From the NCBI GenBank assembly GCA_037178675.1, contig JAYMGJ010000333.1:62001-126000 (forward strand): a stretch of DNA of 64,000 nt. Reading direction: 5' to 3'. The position numbers were made by a program, and so were the translations under genes. A model generated the notes under the pieces. The model had not been told where the DNA came from, searched no databases, and was given only the letters and a program-made list of their open reading frames with translations. The stretch comes from Scleroderma bovista. Its lineage: Eukaryota; Basidiomycota; Agaricomycetes; Boletales; Sclerodermataceae. Below, piece after piece: positions 45,686-56,644 of the stretch. Each line of letters starts with the position of its first letter. Position 1 is the first letter of the stretch.

Positions 45686-48028
45686 TGTCACGCACCAAAC
45701 GTGTTTGGTACTGTGGACATGGAGAAAGTTAGCCGATGAAACTAATGCAAAGAACGCACACCCAAGATCTGTTGAAAGATTGTCCCGACTTGAGGGATAC
45801 AGACAGCCCTCGCTATCCATATCACGCAAAGTCATGACTATCCTTATGTGAAGGATGAATACAAGCTTGTCATAGCCATCTATCGCACAAGAATGACTAT
45901 CCTGGAGCAAGAGATGAATGCCATCATCTGGCAGTCATCCCTCGCACAAGAACCGCCAAGAAGCAGAAGAATCCAAGGATTGGTGATCATTTCAGTATGA
46001 GAGAGGAATGCAACCTACTGCAGTCCAACTCCCATACCAGAACAACCAAAGAAGCAGAAGAAACGAAGGAGAAACGAAGGAGAAAAGGAAGAATCATTTT
46101 TAGCACCCAAATGTCAAATTTAGGCGCCCAGTGCCGGCATTCCGATATTTTGAATAGCTCCACCATTTTTGAAGCTATCAATCATGCGACTATACCATCA
46201 TGGAGCCTAGACCATGGTCTATCTGCCTGTCAAGTTCCGACGTAAATCCGTTCATTTCCCACGGAGATATTCCACCCGCAATCCAGACACCCACTTCATC
46301 ACTCACTATGGAGTCCACATTTTCTCTGGAATGTTTCTCCGCTATTGCAGCAGACCTCAACTATGTCCTGCTCTTGGGACAGCCTCTCCCTGAGCTCCTG
46401 TGTACTGTCTGGTACATATCTTCCCAGCCTTCTCCCTCAGTCCCTCTCATTCTCGGTCAGCGCGTTCTCCTTGTCAGTCCTGTGTCGCGCACATACTTTG
46501 GTCGTCTCAAGTCTATCGTTAGACTTGAAAATTCATACCTGGTCGTCTCTGTGTCTCCTGAGTCCTCTGCATATGGTCCTTTCATCCCAGAGTCCTGTCA
46601 CATCCATCTCCCTCTATCATTCATCTCGCTTCCCTGGACACGTCGAATCCGCTACTTGCGATTCTCTTCCCTGCTATCCCGCAACAAACACAAATGAAAC
46701 AGTGCTCTAGAACCCTTCTTAGGAGCCCTAATAGAGTACAGAACCTTCCCCTTACTGCTCAAGGGAAGACTGCACTTCGGGAGCACCAAATTTCGCGTTT
46801 TTGCTCTACAGAAGCTCAATCCAAGGGATTTGTGACACTCTGTGACCAGCTGTGACTCTACTTGTCATTCCAGGCCCCCTGACACTGCTCTTCTGGTCGG
46901 ATCAATTCTTTTATTATCCCCCAGCCACTCCCATCAGTGGCACTGCTTCAGAAGCTCATCTCCAGATCTAAAGTTCAATAAATCATAGGTTGTGCTTCCC
47001 TTCTTTCTGAGTCACACAGAGTCACTCTGGCTCACTCTGACTCACTCTGCTGCACATTATTCATCCCCTCTTGGCGTTACTAATCCCCATTACTCCCCTT
47101 ACCAATCACTTACCAATCATCCTTCAAATCATGCTTATCATGCTGCTTATCAATTCATGACTCATGCCCCTATGATTCATATGCATTATGTCATCGCATA
47201 TGCTCATTTAGCTTCGATCTACTCATCCCATGCTTTCCCCCCCTCTCTTTTGGGCCCCATGCAATGATCTTTCCATATTCTTGGTTATACACCCCTTTTT
47301 ACCTATGTTTTTGCTCTTTCCCTTGGCTCAGCAGCTTGTTCAGGCTCTCCCCATCGATGACTCAGCCTGATTACACTGCTTATCAATCGCTTACCAATTT
47401 CTTACCAATCTCTTACCAAGCACTTAGTCATTTGTGCTTACAGGGCCACAGCCCCTCCTGTATATAAAGCAGCAGCCAAAGGCTGCAAGGAAGTGTCTGC
47501 TTCCCCCTCAATAAAGCGACCACATTCACTCTCCCTCTCTGTCTATAAGCTCTATCTCTGTCTTTGGACTTGTAGGTCACCCAGTGCTGGCCTAAAGCTC
47601 CTATATTGCTGTTTATCAGATATATCTTGTATCTGATCATTTCTCTAGGCTCAAGTGCAGTCTAGCATCACTGTCCACTCTATCTCATCACTGTCCATCG
47701 CATTCTTGAAGCAGGAACTGTCCCCTTGCTTCCCTGTTGCTCCATCACTGCTATTACCCCCCTATCATCAATCTATCATCACTCTTCAATCCCAGGACTC
47801 TTCCTAACCACTGTGGTAGGCTGAAGAGGAGTCAATACCATCCCCAGTCGCATCTATTCCCCATCAGAAGCCCTTCCCTTCCCTCCTGCATCCTGCCTGA
47901 AGGCGTGCAGCACATCCCCCTGAGGAGATTAAATACCAGAAACGCAAAGGAAGACCACCACTCGCATATTGCTGTCATTTGGTGTTGGTTGTTGGTTGTT
48001 CTGACCTCTTCCCTCACTTAGGCGCACA
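45686..48028 (+). repeat. 2343-bp LTR-like repeat, copy D
   Basis: TGTCACGCACC...CACTTAGGCGCACA. It begins with a palindrome ACCAAAC-GT-GTTTGGT. Directly inside (48031) follows TGGAGCCCACCGCGAGG, which begins with TGG and is a candidate tRNA primer-binding site. This supports D being a true 5' LTR of the gag-pro element. Confidence 0.85.
47461..47515 (+). promoter_or_regulatory. TATA box and polyadenylation signal of copy D
   Basis: TATATAAA at 47461-47468 and AATAAA at 47510-47515 lie 42 nt apart, with the GCAGCC-AAA-GGCTGC hairpin between. This order (TATA then AATAAA) places the LTR R region here, so transcription would run rightward into gag. The same arrangement is present in A, B and E. 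Confidence 0.6.
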
Positions 48029-48261
48029 TCTGGAGCCCACCGCGAGGGGTGGTAGTTTCTGGATTTGATATCCCGCTTTCATCAATTCTGTCAACATCCT
48101 CATCTCCGTTGACCTCTCCATCTCCCACAACTCTATCTACCCCATCTACACTGTCCTATTGGACTCCTACATCGACTCATAACACTCCACAACTTGCTCT
48201 ACCTCCTACATCGACAACACTTTCCTCCTCTACCCCTATCGCTATCAACATATCATCACCC

Positions 48262-51200
48262 ATGGCTACTGTCACACCCTCTGTGCTTACTCTACCAATC
48301 ATTGGGACTAAGTCAGCCCCAGAGAAGTTCACTGGAGAGCACTCTTATGTCAAGCCCTTCATTACCCACTATGAACGCCTTTGCGCTCTTCATCATGTCA
48401 CCACTGACACTGAGAAGGTGCAATCTATCCTTCAATACTGTTCCATCCATGTACAAGAGATCATCCAAGGCATGCCACACTACCATACTCCCAACTGGGA
48501 TGCCTTCAAGAAGGATCTCTTGAAGCACTTTGATGCTGATTTCTCCGATCAGCGCTTCCAAGAGACAGATCTCAAGCGATTTGTCCTTGAATCCTTGGAC
48601 ACTCCAATCAACTCCCTTCATGACTTCAGAGCATACAACAGAGACTTCATTCGCATTGGAGGATGGCTGATGAATAAAGGAAAGATATCAGAAGGAGACT
48701 ATAATTGCTATTTCTGGATTGGACTACCCCGCTCATTCCGATCTGATGTGGATGCTCGTCTTCTTCTCAAGGATCCCAAGCTGGATGTTTCTGTACCCTA
48801 TCCCTATGCAGATGTCTGCAAGGTAGCAGAAGAACTCCTCCGCCGCGACAGGTTTGACCTGGAAGAAAAGGAGTTTCTTGGAATGAAGTCACCCTTGGAA
48901 CCTTGGAAAAATGCCTCTATCTCTGATCACCGTGACCCCAGAGATGATCCCATTCGTCCACTACTCTCTTCTCCCGATGCCAGGGCCAATCTCAGAGCTT
49001 TGGATCAGGAGAGAGTAATCGCAAAGGAGAAAGATGATGTTGAGACACTTGTTCACAAGCTGTCCCACATGACCCTCTCTGATCCAAACTATGCCATCTA
49101 CTACTTCCGTGCCATAAAGCTTGACCCTGATATCAGCAAAGTCTTCCCTCGTCCTGTCATTCCTACTAAAGCCCCTACTCCCGCACCAACTACTGTGACC
49201 ACTCCTACTCATCCCACTCGTCCTCCTGTTCGTCCTCCCATCACCTGCTATGGATGTGGTGTGGAGGGACATGGTCTCAACAGATGTGAAGTCATCAATG
49301 ATCTTGTATCAAAAGGATCACTTGCCAGAGATGAAACACGCAGAATTACTCTCCCAAATGGTCAAAGACTTCTCAGGAATGGAGAAGAGACTATGCTGCA
49401 AGCATATGAGCGTCATGCTGCTGCTGCTAGAGCTGCTAACAATGTGCGCTTCATTACCCATGATGAAGAAGACCTTCAAGCCAGAATCTATGAGCTTGAA
49501 GAAGAAGAACCTCACATTGCCACTGTCGATCGTGTTCCTAAAGTTACCAAGGAGAAAAGGAAAGCTGCATTTGAAGGTGTCATGATCCCTCCTTATGGAA
49601 AAGGCAAGGGAAAGGAGAATAAAGCCCCTGCTGCCACTCCCATACCCCTGCCAAAGCCAATCCCCACATCTATTCCTGTGCCAGTGCCCATCGAGGTTCA
49701 TCCCTATGTCTTTGATGGTGCAAATGATGATGCTATCATGCAAGATGATACTCTTCCTGTCAAATCTTCGAACCCTGTTGTTGAGTCTACTGAGAAGAAG
49801 AAGACTAGGCCTCCTGCTGCCATGTCCTCCTCCCTCTCTCAGAACACCAGCATTAAGGGTCTTGTGGATCGCATCTTGGCTACTCCTCTCACCATGTCTG
49901 TTGGAGAAGCTATTGGATCATCAAAGGAAATCTCCCAATACTTCCAGGACATTATCAAGACTAAGAGACAAGCCATTCCCTATGTCAGGACAGTTGAAGG
50001 AATCCCCCCTGCTGCTTCCTACATTTGTCTCACTACCAGTCCTCTCATCACCATCAATCTTCTCTGCAATAAGATTCCAGTCAAGGCAGTCATCGACTCA
50101 GGATCTACTCTTAATGTTGTCAAGGCCAGCATCGCTAAATCTGTCATCAAGATGCCCATTGATACCTCCCAGACTTTGCGCATGAGAGATGCTAATGGTG
50201 GTCTCTCTCAGCTCACTGGTCTTATCGAGAATGTTCCTTTATTCTGTGGTGCTGCCCAGACCTGGACCAATCTCTATGTCTCTCCTGACAATGACTCTGG
50301 ATTTGATCTTCTACTTGGTCGTCCCTGGGCCCATGGAAATGCTGTCAGCATTGTTGAGAAAGACTCTGGTACATATATTGTCTTTGGAGCCAACACTGAT
50401 CATCCCTTGGAGATGTGTGCAATGGATGCGCACTCTGCCAATCATTCTGGAACTGGACTATTGGCTATGCATGAGCCAGATGGAAAGGCTGAAGAAGAAA
50501 AGGCATCCTCTGTCTCACCTCATTCATCACCTCCTGGTTTGCCAGCTTGCAATGCTTCACCTCCCTCATCAGTTCTTGGCCCACTGTCATCACATCCTAT
50601 TGCATCTTCAATCAATTCTCCGCCTGTGCCTGCCAGCACTTCTTCCAACAATCCACAACCAACTCTAGATGAAGCTCTTCAGGTTGTTGCTGAGCATATT
50701 CATGCTGTTGGAGATAGTGTCATGGAACCACTTCACCCTGCCATTGCTTTTCTCTGTGCTCAGATTCGTGAAGAAGAGCGACGCTCTATGCTTAGCCTTC
50801 TGATCCTTCTGAATGCACAATTTGACAACTCTGACACTGAAGATCCTGCCAATCAAGCACAAGACTCCTCTATTCCAGCCAGCGATGAAGAACCCCCTCC
50901 TTATCCCAACCCCTCTTCATCTGTGAATTTTGCATCTATGGTGCCTATGATTCCCAATCTCCAAGTCTCTCCTCCAAGTCCTACTCTTCTGTCACCTCCT
51001 CAATTGCTGGCTCACAATGCTGAATCTCCCCCATTCATCCCCAATCCACCATCACCACCACCTATTCCTTCTGAAGCTGCTGTCACTTCCCCCAATCCTA
51101 GTCCCACCCCAGATGAAGTCCTTCAAAGCATTATTGAAGAGATTGAATTTTCTGGTGGTACTTCTGCAGCTGTTGAAGAGCACCCTGTCATTGCCCGCAT

Positions 51201-51891
51201 TTGTGCCAGAATCCATGAGCAAGAACATCTCCCCATTGATGATCGATCAATGTTATCTGTTTGTCAAATTGTGGATCTTTCAGGCCCTTGTCTTGAGAGC
51301 TGCTATGCTCTTCCTTCTCAAGATGGTGTTGATACATTGGGAAATTGTTATCAGGACTATCTCATTCTGCATACTTCCTTGGCCGTCTCCAAAGATGAAA
51401 CTACCGACACCCACTCTGGTTGTGTCACTCAGATTGGAACTGCCTTTACCCGATTTTACCCCCTCTCAACTCCCGCTGCTATGACTCCTGATCCAGCTGA
51501 TGAGATCAGTGATGATCCTGATTCTCCTCTGTTGTCCTTCACACCCATTCCATTCTGGAAGTCAAATGCAAATGTCAACTGCTCATTTGCTTCTGACTCT
51601 GCTATTCCCACTCCTCCTCCTACTCCCATGTCCTCTGTGGACGATGAAGAACAGACTACTCCTTCATCACTCCCTCCATCCTTAGAATCTCCCGATCCCC
51701 CTGTCTCTGGTCTTCAGCTACTTGCATCAGCTGTTACCCATGCTACTCAAGACCCTTATCCTGCCCCGTTCAAGACTATCACCTGTATCAGTGGTGAACC
51801 CTTGTCCCCTGAAGCTACATCCTTTCAGACACTCCCTTCTGGTATTGATCCAGAGCGGGATCTATCCTTTCTTGAAGATTTGTTTCTTTGA
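48262..51891 (+). CDS. gag: Gag-protease polyprotein of the inverted-LTR retroelement
   Basis: The first ATG in the long frame is 48262 (MATVTPSVLTLPIIG), giving ~1209 residues; the frame is open upstream to the LTR. The capsid region (~residues 20-230) has EKFTGEHSYVKPFITHYERL and WDAFKKDLLKHFDADF. A zinc knuckle CYGCGVEGHGLNRC lies near residue 330. The aspartic protease has AVIDSGSTLNVV near residue 610. The long Ser/Pro-rich linker contains two related segments (LDEALQVVAEHIHAVG...HPAIAFLCAQIREEE and PDEVLQSIIEEIEFSG...HPVIARICARIHEQE). It ends at a TGA near the RT frame, which is +1 relative to it. No internal stops. Confidence 0.85.
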   Translation: MATVTPSVLTLPIIGTKSAPEKFTGEHSYVKPFITHYERLCALHHVTTDTEKVQSILQYCSIHVQEIIQGMPHYHTPNWDAFKKDLLKHFDADFSDQRFQETDLKRFVLESLDTPINSLHDFRAYNRDFIRIGGWLMNKGKISEGDYNCYFWIGLPRSFRSDVDARLLLKDPKLDVSVPYPYADVCKVAEELLRRDRFDLEEKEFLGMKSPLEPWKNASISDHRDPRDDPIRPLLSSPDARANLRALDQERVIAKEKDDVETLVHKLSHMTLSDPNYAIYYFRAIKLDPDISKVFPRPVIPTKAPTPAPTTVTTPTHPTRPPVRPPITCYGCGVEGHGLNRCEVINDLVSKGSLARDETRRITLPNGQRLLRNGEETMLQAYERHAAAARAANNVRFITHDEEDLQARIYELEEEEPHIATVDRVPKVTKEKRKAAFEGVMIPPYGKGKGKENKAPAATPIPLPKPIPTSIPVPVPIEVHPYVFDGANDDAIMQDDTLPVKSSNPVVESTEKKKTRPPAAMSSSLSQNTSIKGLVDRILATPLTMSVGEAIGSSKEISQYFQDIIKTKRQAIPYVRTVEGIPPAASYICLTTSPLITINLLCNKIPVKAVIDSGSTLNVVKASIAKSVIKMPIDTSQTLRMRDANGGLSQLTGLIENVPLFCGAAQTWTNLYVSPDNDSGFDLLLGRPWAHGNAVSIVEKDSGTYIVFGANTDHPLEMCAMDAHSANHSGTGLLAMHEPDGKAEEEKASSVSPHSSPPGLPACNASPPSSVLGPLSSHPIASSINSPPVPASTSSNNPQPTLDEALQVVAEHIHAVGDSVMEPLHPAIAFLCAQIREEERRSMLSLLILLNAQFDNSDTEDPANQAQDSSIPASDEEPPPYPNPSSSVNFASMVPMIPNLQVSPPSPTLLSPPQLLAHNAESPPFIPNPPSPPPIPSEAAVTSPNPSPTPDEVLQSIIEEIEFSGGTSAAVEEHPVIARICARIHEQEHLPIDDRSMLSVCQIVDLSGPCLESCYALPSQDGVDTLGNCYQDYLILHTSLAVSKDETTDTHSGCVTQIGTAFTRFYPLSTPAAMTPDPADEISDDPDSPLLSFTPIPFWKSNANVNCSFASDSAIPTPPPTPMSSVDDEEQTTPSSLPPSLESPDPPVSGLQLLASAVTHATQDPYPAPFKTITCISGEPLSPEATSFQTLPSGIDPERDLSFLEDLFL

Positions 51892-53244
51892 TCAAGAAGA
51901 TCTGCATTCAGTTCCACAAATGTTTCCTTTGTCTATGCCCAGCCTTCTTGGCTATTCCTGTACTTCTATTGCTGCATTGTTTACTCACTTGGACCGAGAA
52001 GTCGTAAAACTCCTATCTCCCCAGATTTTGTCTACTAGTACAATGCCTGTACTACCATCTATGCTGACTGATACTTCTCCGCTTTTGTCTACTGATGTCC
52101 TCTATGTACAGAATTTGCCCCTTTCCTCTCCATTGAATCTCCCAACCTTGCCCTATCCCATTCCAGCCCGAGATGACTCAAATATACCCCAGCTCTACTA
52201 CTCTCTTGAAGATTTTTGTTACATGTTACACTTTAAACATGTATTCTATGTAAATTCTGAGGACTCTGATGATGAACTAGGCCAATGGTGCCTTGGTGCT
52301 TACAAATGTGTGGATCGGAAAGTCAAACCGGTTCCCAGTCGCTATCCAGAAGACGCCCATGTTCATCGTCAATTCCCCAAAAATCCCCTCGACTCACTCA
52401 CACCACTCACTCCCCTGCCACCCGACTTCATTCCCACGAAGAAGCTTACCAAGGAGCGCCTGGCTTTAATGAAACTAAACCCTGATGGTTTCCTCTGGCC
52501 AGAAGAAGAAAAACTTTTTGCACATGTCATGAAGCTTAATGAAGTGGCGCTAGCGTTCGACGAATCAGAACGCGGCAATTTTCACTCAGACTACTTCTCC
52601 CCTTACATCATCCCAGTCCTGCCCCATGAACCATGGGAGTACCGCAACATACCCATCCCTCCTGGCATTCGTGAACGTGTTATCCAGCTGCTCAGAGACA
52701 AGATCACAGCCGGACTCTATGAACCTGCGCAATCATCATATCGCTCCAAGTGGTTCTGTGTTATGAAGAAGAATGGAAAGATCCGGATTGTCCATGATCT
52801 GCAACCTCTCAATAAGGTTACAATCAGAGATGCCAGAGTTCCACCCATTTTGGATGACTTTGTTGAGCCATTCGCCGGTCGGCAATGTTACACCGTCTTT
52901 GATCTCTTTTCTGGATTTGATGCCCGCCAACTGCATCCAGATAGCCGAGATCTCACCTCATTCATGACTCCCCTCGGTCTCTTACGGCATACCGCCATGC
53001 CACAAGGCTACACCAATTCGCCTTCCGAATTCCAAAACTGTACTAGTTTCATCTTACAAGATGAGATCCCCCATACTGCCAACGTATTCATCGACGATCT
53101 TCCCATCAAAGGCCCTGCAACACGCTATGACGACGCCAATGGCAATGCCGAAACCCTGCCAGCCAACCCAGGGATTCGTCGCTTCATTTGGGAACATGCT
53201 GTAGATGTGCACCGGATTATGCATCGCTTTGCGCATGCAGGCGG
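51890..53244 (+). pseudogene. pol: reverse transcriptase, truncated at the inverted repeat
   Basis: This frame overlaps the end of gag-pro (open from 51722) and has no required ATG, so a frameshift near 51880 is likely. It has a tether region, then RT: SSYRSKWFCVMKKNGKIRIV, HDLQPLNKVTIRD, VFDLFSGFDARQLH, TAMPQGYTNSPSEFQN and the catalytic VFIDDLPIKGP. It stops at MHRFAHAGG in the palm/thumb region, exactly where copy E begins. Translation would continue 33 codons into E before a stop. Not a functional polymerase. Confidence 0.85.
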
Positions 53245-55587
53245 TGTGTGCCTAAGTGAGGGAAGAGGTCAGAACAACCAACAACCAACACCAAATGACA
53301 GCAATATGCGAGTGGTGGTCTTCCTTTGCATTTCTGGTATTTAATCTCCTCAGGGGGATGTGCTGCACGCCTTCAGGCAGGATGCAGGAGGGAAGGGAAG
53401 GGCTTCTGATGGGGATGGAATGCGACTGGGGATGGTATTGACTCCTCTTCAGCCTACCACAGTGGTTAGGAAGAGTCCTGGGATAGAAAAGCGATGATAG
53501 ATTGATGACAGGGGTGTAACAGCAGTGATGGAGCAGAGGGGAAGCAAGGGGACAGTTCCTGCTTCAAGAATGCGATGGACAGTGATGGGATAGAGTGGAC
53601 AGAGATGCTAGACTGCGCTTGAGCCTAGAGAAATGATCAGATACAAGATATATCTGATAAACAGCAATATAGGAGCTTTAGGCCAGCACTGGGTGACCTA
53701 CAAGTCCAAAGACAGAGATAGAGCTTATAGACAGTGAGGGAGAGTGAATGTGGTCGCTTTATTGAGGGGGAAGCAGACACTTCCTTGCAGCCTTTGGCTG
53801 CTGCTTTATATACAGGAGGGGCTGTGGCCCTGTAAGCACAAATGACTAAGTGCTTGGTAAGAGATTGGTAAGAAATTGGTAAGCGATTGATAAGCAGTGT
53901 AATCAGGCTGAGTCATCGATGGGGAGAGCCTGAACAAGCTGCTGAGCCAAGGGAAAGAGCAAAAACATAGGTAAAAAGGGGTGTATAACCAAGAATATGG
54001 AAAGATCATTGCATGGGGCCCAAAAGAGAGGGGGGGAAAGCATGGGATGAGTAGATCGAAGCTAAATGAGCATATGCGATGACATAATGCATATGAATCA
54101 TAGGGGCATGAGTCATGAATTGATAAGCAGCATGATAAGCATGATTTGAAGGATGATTGGTAAGTGATTGGTAAGGGGAGTAATGGGGATTAGTAACGCC
54201 AAGAGGGGATGAATAATGTGCAGCAGAGTGAGTCAAAGTGAGCCAGAGTGACTCTGTGTGACTCAGAAAGAAGGGAAGCACAACCTATGATTTATTGAAC
54301 TTTAGATCTGGAGATGAGCTTCTGAAGCAGTGCCACTGATGGGAGTGGCTGGGGGATAATAAAAGAATTGATCCGACCAGAAGAGCAGTGTCAGGGGGCC
54401 TGGAATGACAAGTAGAGTCACAGCTGGTCACAGAGTGTCACAAATCCCTTGGATTGAGCTTCTGTAGAGCAAAAACGCGAAATTTGGTGCTCCCGAAGTG
54501 CAGTCTTCCCTTGAGCAGTAAGGGGAAGGTTCTGTACTCTATTAGGGCTCCTAAGAAGGGTTCTAGAGCACTGTTTCATTCGTGTTTGTTGCGGGATAGC
54601 AGGGAAGAGAATCGCAAGTAGCAGATTTGACATGTCCAGGGAAGCGAGATGAATGATAGAGGGAGATGGATGTGACAGGACTCTGGGATGAAAGGACCAT
54701 ATGCAGAGGACTCAGGAGACACAGAGACGACCAGGTATGAATTTTCAAGTCTAACGATAGACTTGAGACGACCAAAGTATGTGCGCGACGCAGGACTGAC
54801 AAGGAGAATGCGCTGACCGAGAACAAGAGGGACTGAGGGAGCAGGCTGGGAAGATATGTACCAGACAGTAAACAGGAGCTCAGGGAGAGGCTGTCCCAAG
54901 AGCAGGACATAATTGAGGTCTGCTGCAATAGCGGAGAAACGTTCCAGAGAAAATGCGGACTCCATAGTGAGTGATGAAGTGGGTGTCTAGATTGCGGGTG
55001 GAATATCTCCGTGGGAAATGAACAGATTTACGTCGGAACTTGACAGGCAGATAGACCATGGTCTAGGCTCCATGAAGGTATAGTCACATGATTGATAGCT
55101 TCAAAAATGGCGGAGCTATTCAAAATATCGGAATGCCGGCACTGGGCACCTAAATTTGACATTTGGGCGCTAAAAATGATTCTTCCTTTTCTCCTTTGTT
55201 TCTCTATCGTTTCTTCTGCTTCTTTGGTTGTTCTGGTATGGGAGTTGGACTGCAGTAGGTTGCATTCCTCTCTCATACTGAAATGATCATCAATCCTTGG
55301 ATTCTTCTGCTTCTTGGCGGTTCTTGTGCGAGGGATGACTGCCAGACAATGGCATTCATCTCTTGCTCCAGGATAGTCATTCTTGTGCGATAGATGGCTA
55401 CAACGAGGTTGTATTCATTCTTCGCATAAGGATAGTCTTGACTTTGTGTGATATGGATAGCGAGGGCTGTCTGTATCCCTCAAGTCGGGGCAATCTTTCA
55501 ACAGATCTTGGGTGTGCGTTCTTCGCATTAGTTTCATCGGCTAACTTTCTCCATGTCCACAGTACCAAACACGTTTGGTGCGTGACA
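53245..55587 (-). repeat. 2343-bp LTR-like repeat, copy E (inverted)
   Basis: TGTGTGCCTAAGTGAGGG (complement of the U5 end) to ...GGTGCGTGACA. Same length as D. Two inner ORFs (91 and 67 residues) are identical with D, while a 121-residue one differs at five positions, so the pair is similar but not identical. Confidence 0.85.
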
Positions 55588-55659
55588 TCGCGCTCATTCA
55601 TTGGCCTATACCACAATTAGATTAGTGCAGGTGTTTCCAAAATGATGACAAGCGTACCT

Positions 55660-56591
55660 AGTTCTCCCTTGCCACCATTCCCTTAAATGGTAGCGCACAC
55701 CACGGTATGGAACCAAAGTGTGTCGCAGGAAGCGAATCCGGCGTCCCCAAGGAGGTACCTATCAGGAGGTACCTCAAGGTCATTGGCCACAGCATCCCTC
55801 CACAGCGCGCTGTCAGCGACCGATCCATCCCACCCACACAATGAATAGATAACATCAAAATTAAAATCACAGGCAAACAAACAATTTTGAGAAAGAAACC
55901 CTTTTCGGTTGCGCATGAAAGCATGATCGTCAACCGAAGCAAAGACCCGGATGTGTGAACCGTCCACAGCCCCGATGCACTTGTCAAAAAACTTGAAACG
56001 GCGATCCCCAAGAACCTTCTGTGATATTGGCGTGTGCAACGTAGGGAAGTGCACTTGGGCACGGTAGAATTTCGGGGAAGAAAAGAAGCCTACAAGCTCC
56101 TTGAAGTATCTACTGATAGAATAAGCGACAGCAGATGGAACGGTAAAGTTTACTTACCTTGTAATGGTGTCCGTTGAACGTTGGAACCGCTCGGCGACAA
56201 GGCGAGAAGAGAGTCCAGTGACGCATGTGTACAGGAATATCCCCAGCTGCTCTTCCACAGTTACACCATGCCGTGAATCCCCAACACCGTTCTCCCTCAG
56301 GATACGCGTGAGCACAGAAAAGATTTCAAGAGGCACACCAAAATTGATCTTGATGCACTCGGGATGTCCTGTCAACAACTCTAGCACCCATGCACGGCCG
56401 GTAAGAATAGATGTGTGGTGGGGAATGCGTATTGATGGAATAAAGAGGAGTTGGTAGAAGACTTGGGTGATCTGCGTAAGAATGATGGTTAACAAGTCAA
56501 GTAAGCGTTTACGGCAAGTGACGAATTCTAGGATTACAGCCTCTAGCTGACCAGGCTCGAGCTGCATTTCAAGATCGATGTCGATGTCCAT
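55660..56591 (-). pseudogene. PIF/Harbinger DDE transposase, frameshifted and C-terminally truncated
   Basis: Exon 1 (56591-~56157) reads ...GVPLEIFSVLTRILRENG...VTVEEQLGIFLYTCVTG...VAERFQRSTDTITR, the N-terminal helical/HTH part of Harbinger transposases, ending at GTAAGT. Exon 2 (~56110-55660) has YFKELVGFFSSPKFY and the DDE core: first Asp in CIGAVDGSHIRVF, second in GWDGSVADSALW, then LLGDAGFASCDT. An extra base near 55715 shifts the frame; the other frame continues LVPYRGVRYHLREWW, carrying the expected Glu. The usual C-terminal block is missing. Inactive as it stands. Confidence 0.75.
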
Positions 56592-56644
56592 AGTTGCAGT
56601 TTATTGATGAATCACCGCTGGCTGAGTGCTCACTGTTTGTCATG

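Larger units (their letters stand above)
45686..55587. mobile_element. gag-pro-RT retroelement flanked by inverted 2343-bp LTR-like repeats
   Basis: Copy D (45686-48028, plus) and copy E (53245-55587, minus) are each exactly 2343 bp and face each other. Between them lie gag-protease (48262-51891) and a truncated RT frame (to 53244). RNase H and integrase are absent. D-gag has normal retroelement geometry; E is inverted and begins in the middle of RT. D and E differ by a few percent, unlike the identical A/B pair. Flanks are CACGA (left) and TCGCG (right), so no target duplication. The first three bases outside each TGT...ACA end also mirror each other (CGA/TCG). Confidence 0.75.

Noticed and set aside
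45681..55592. Target-site duplication around the D/E element
   Set aside because: CACGA on the left and TCGCG on the right are not direct repeats; only a 3-bp mirror (CGA/TCG) is present.
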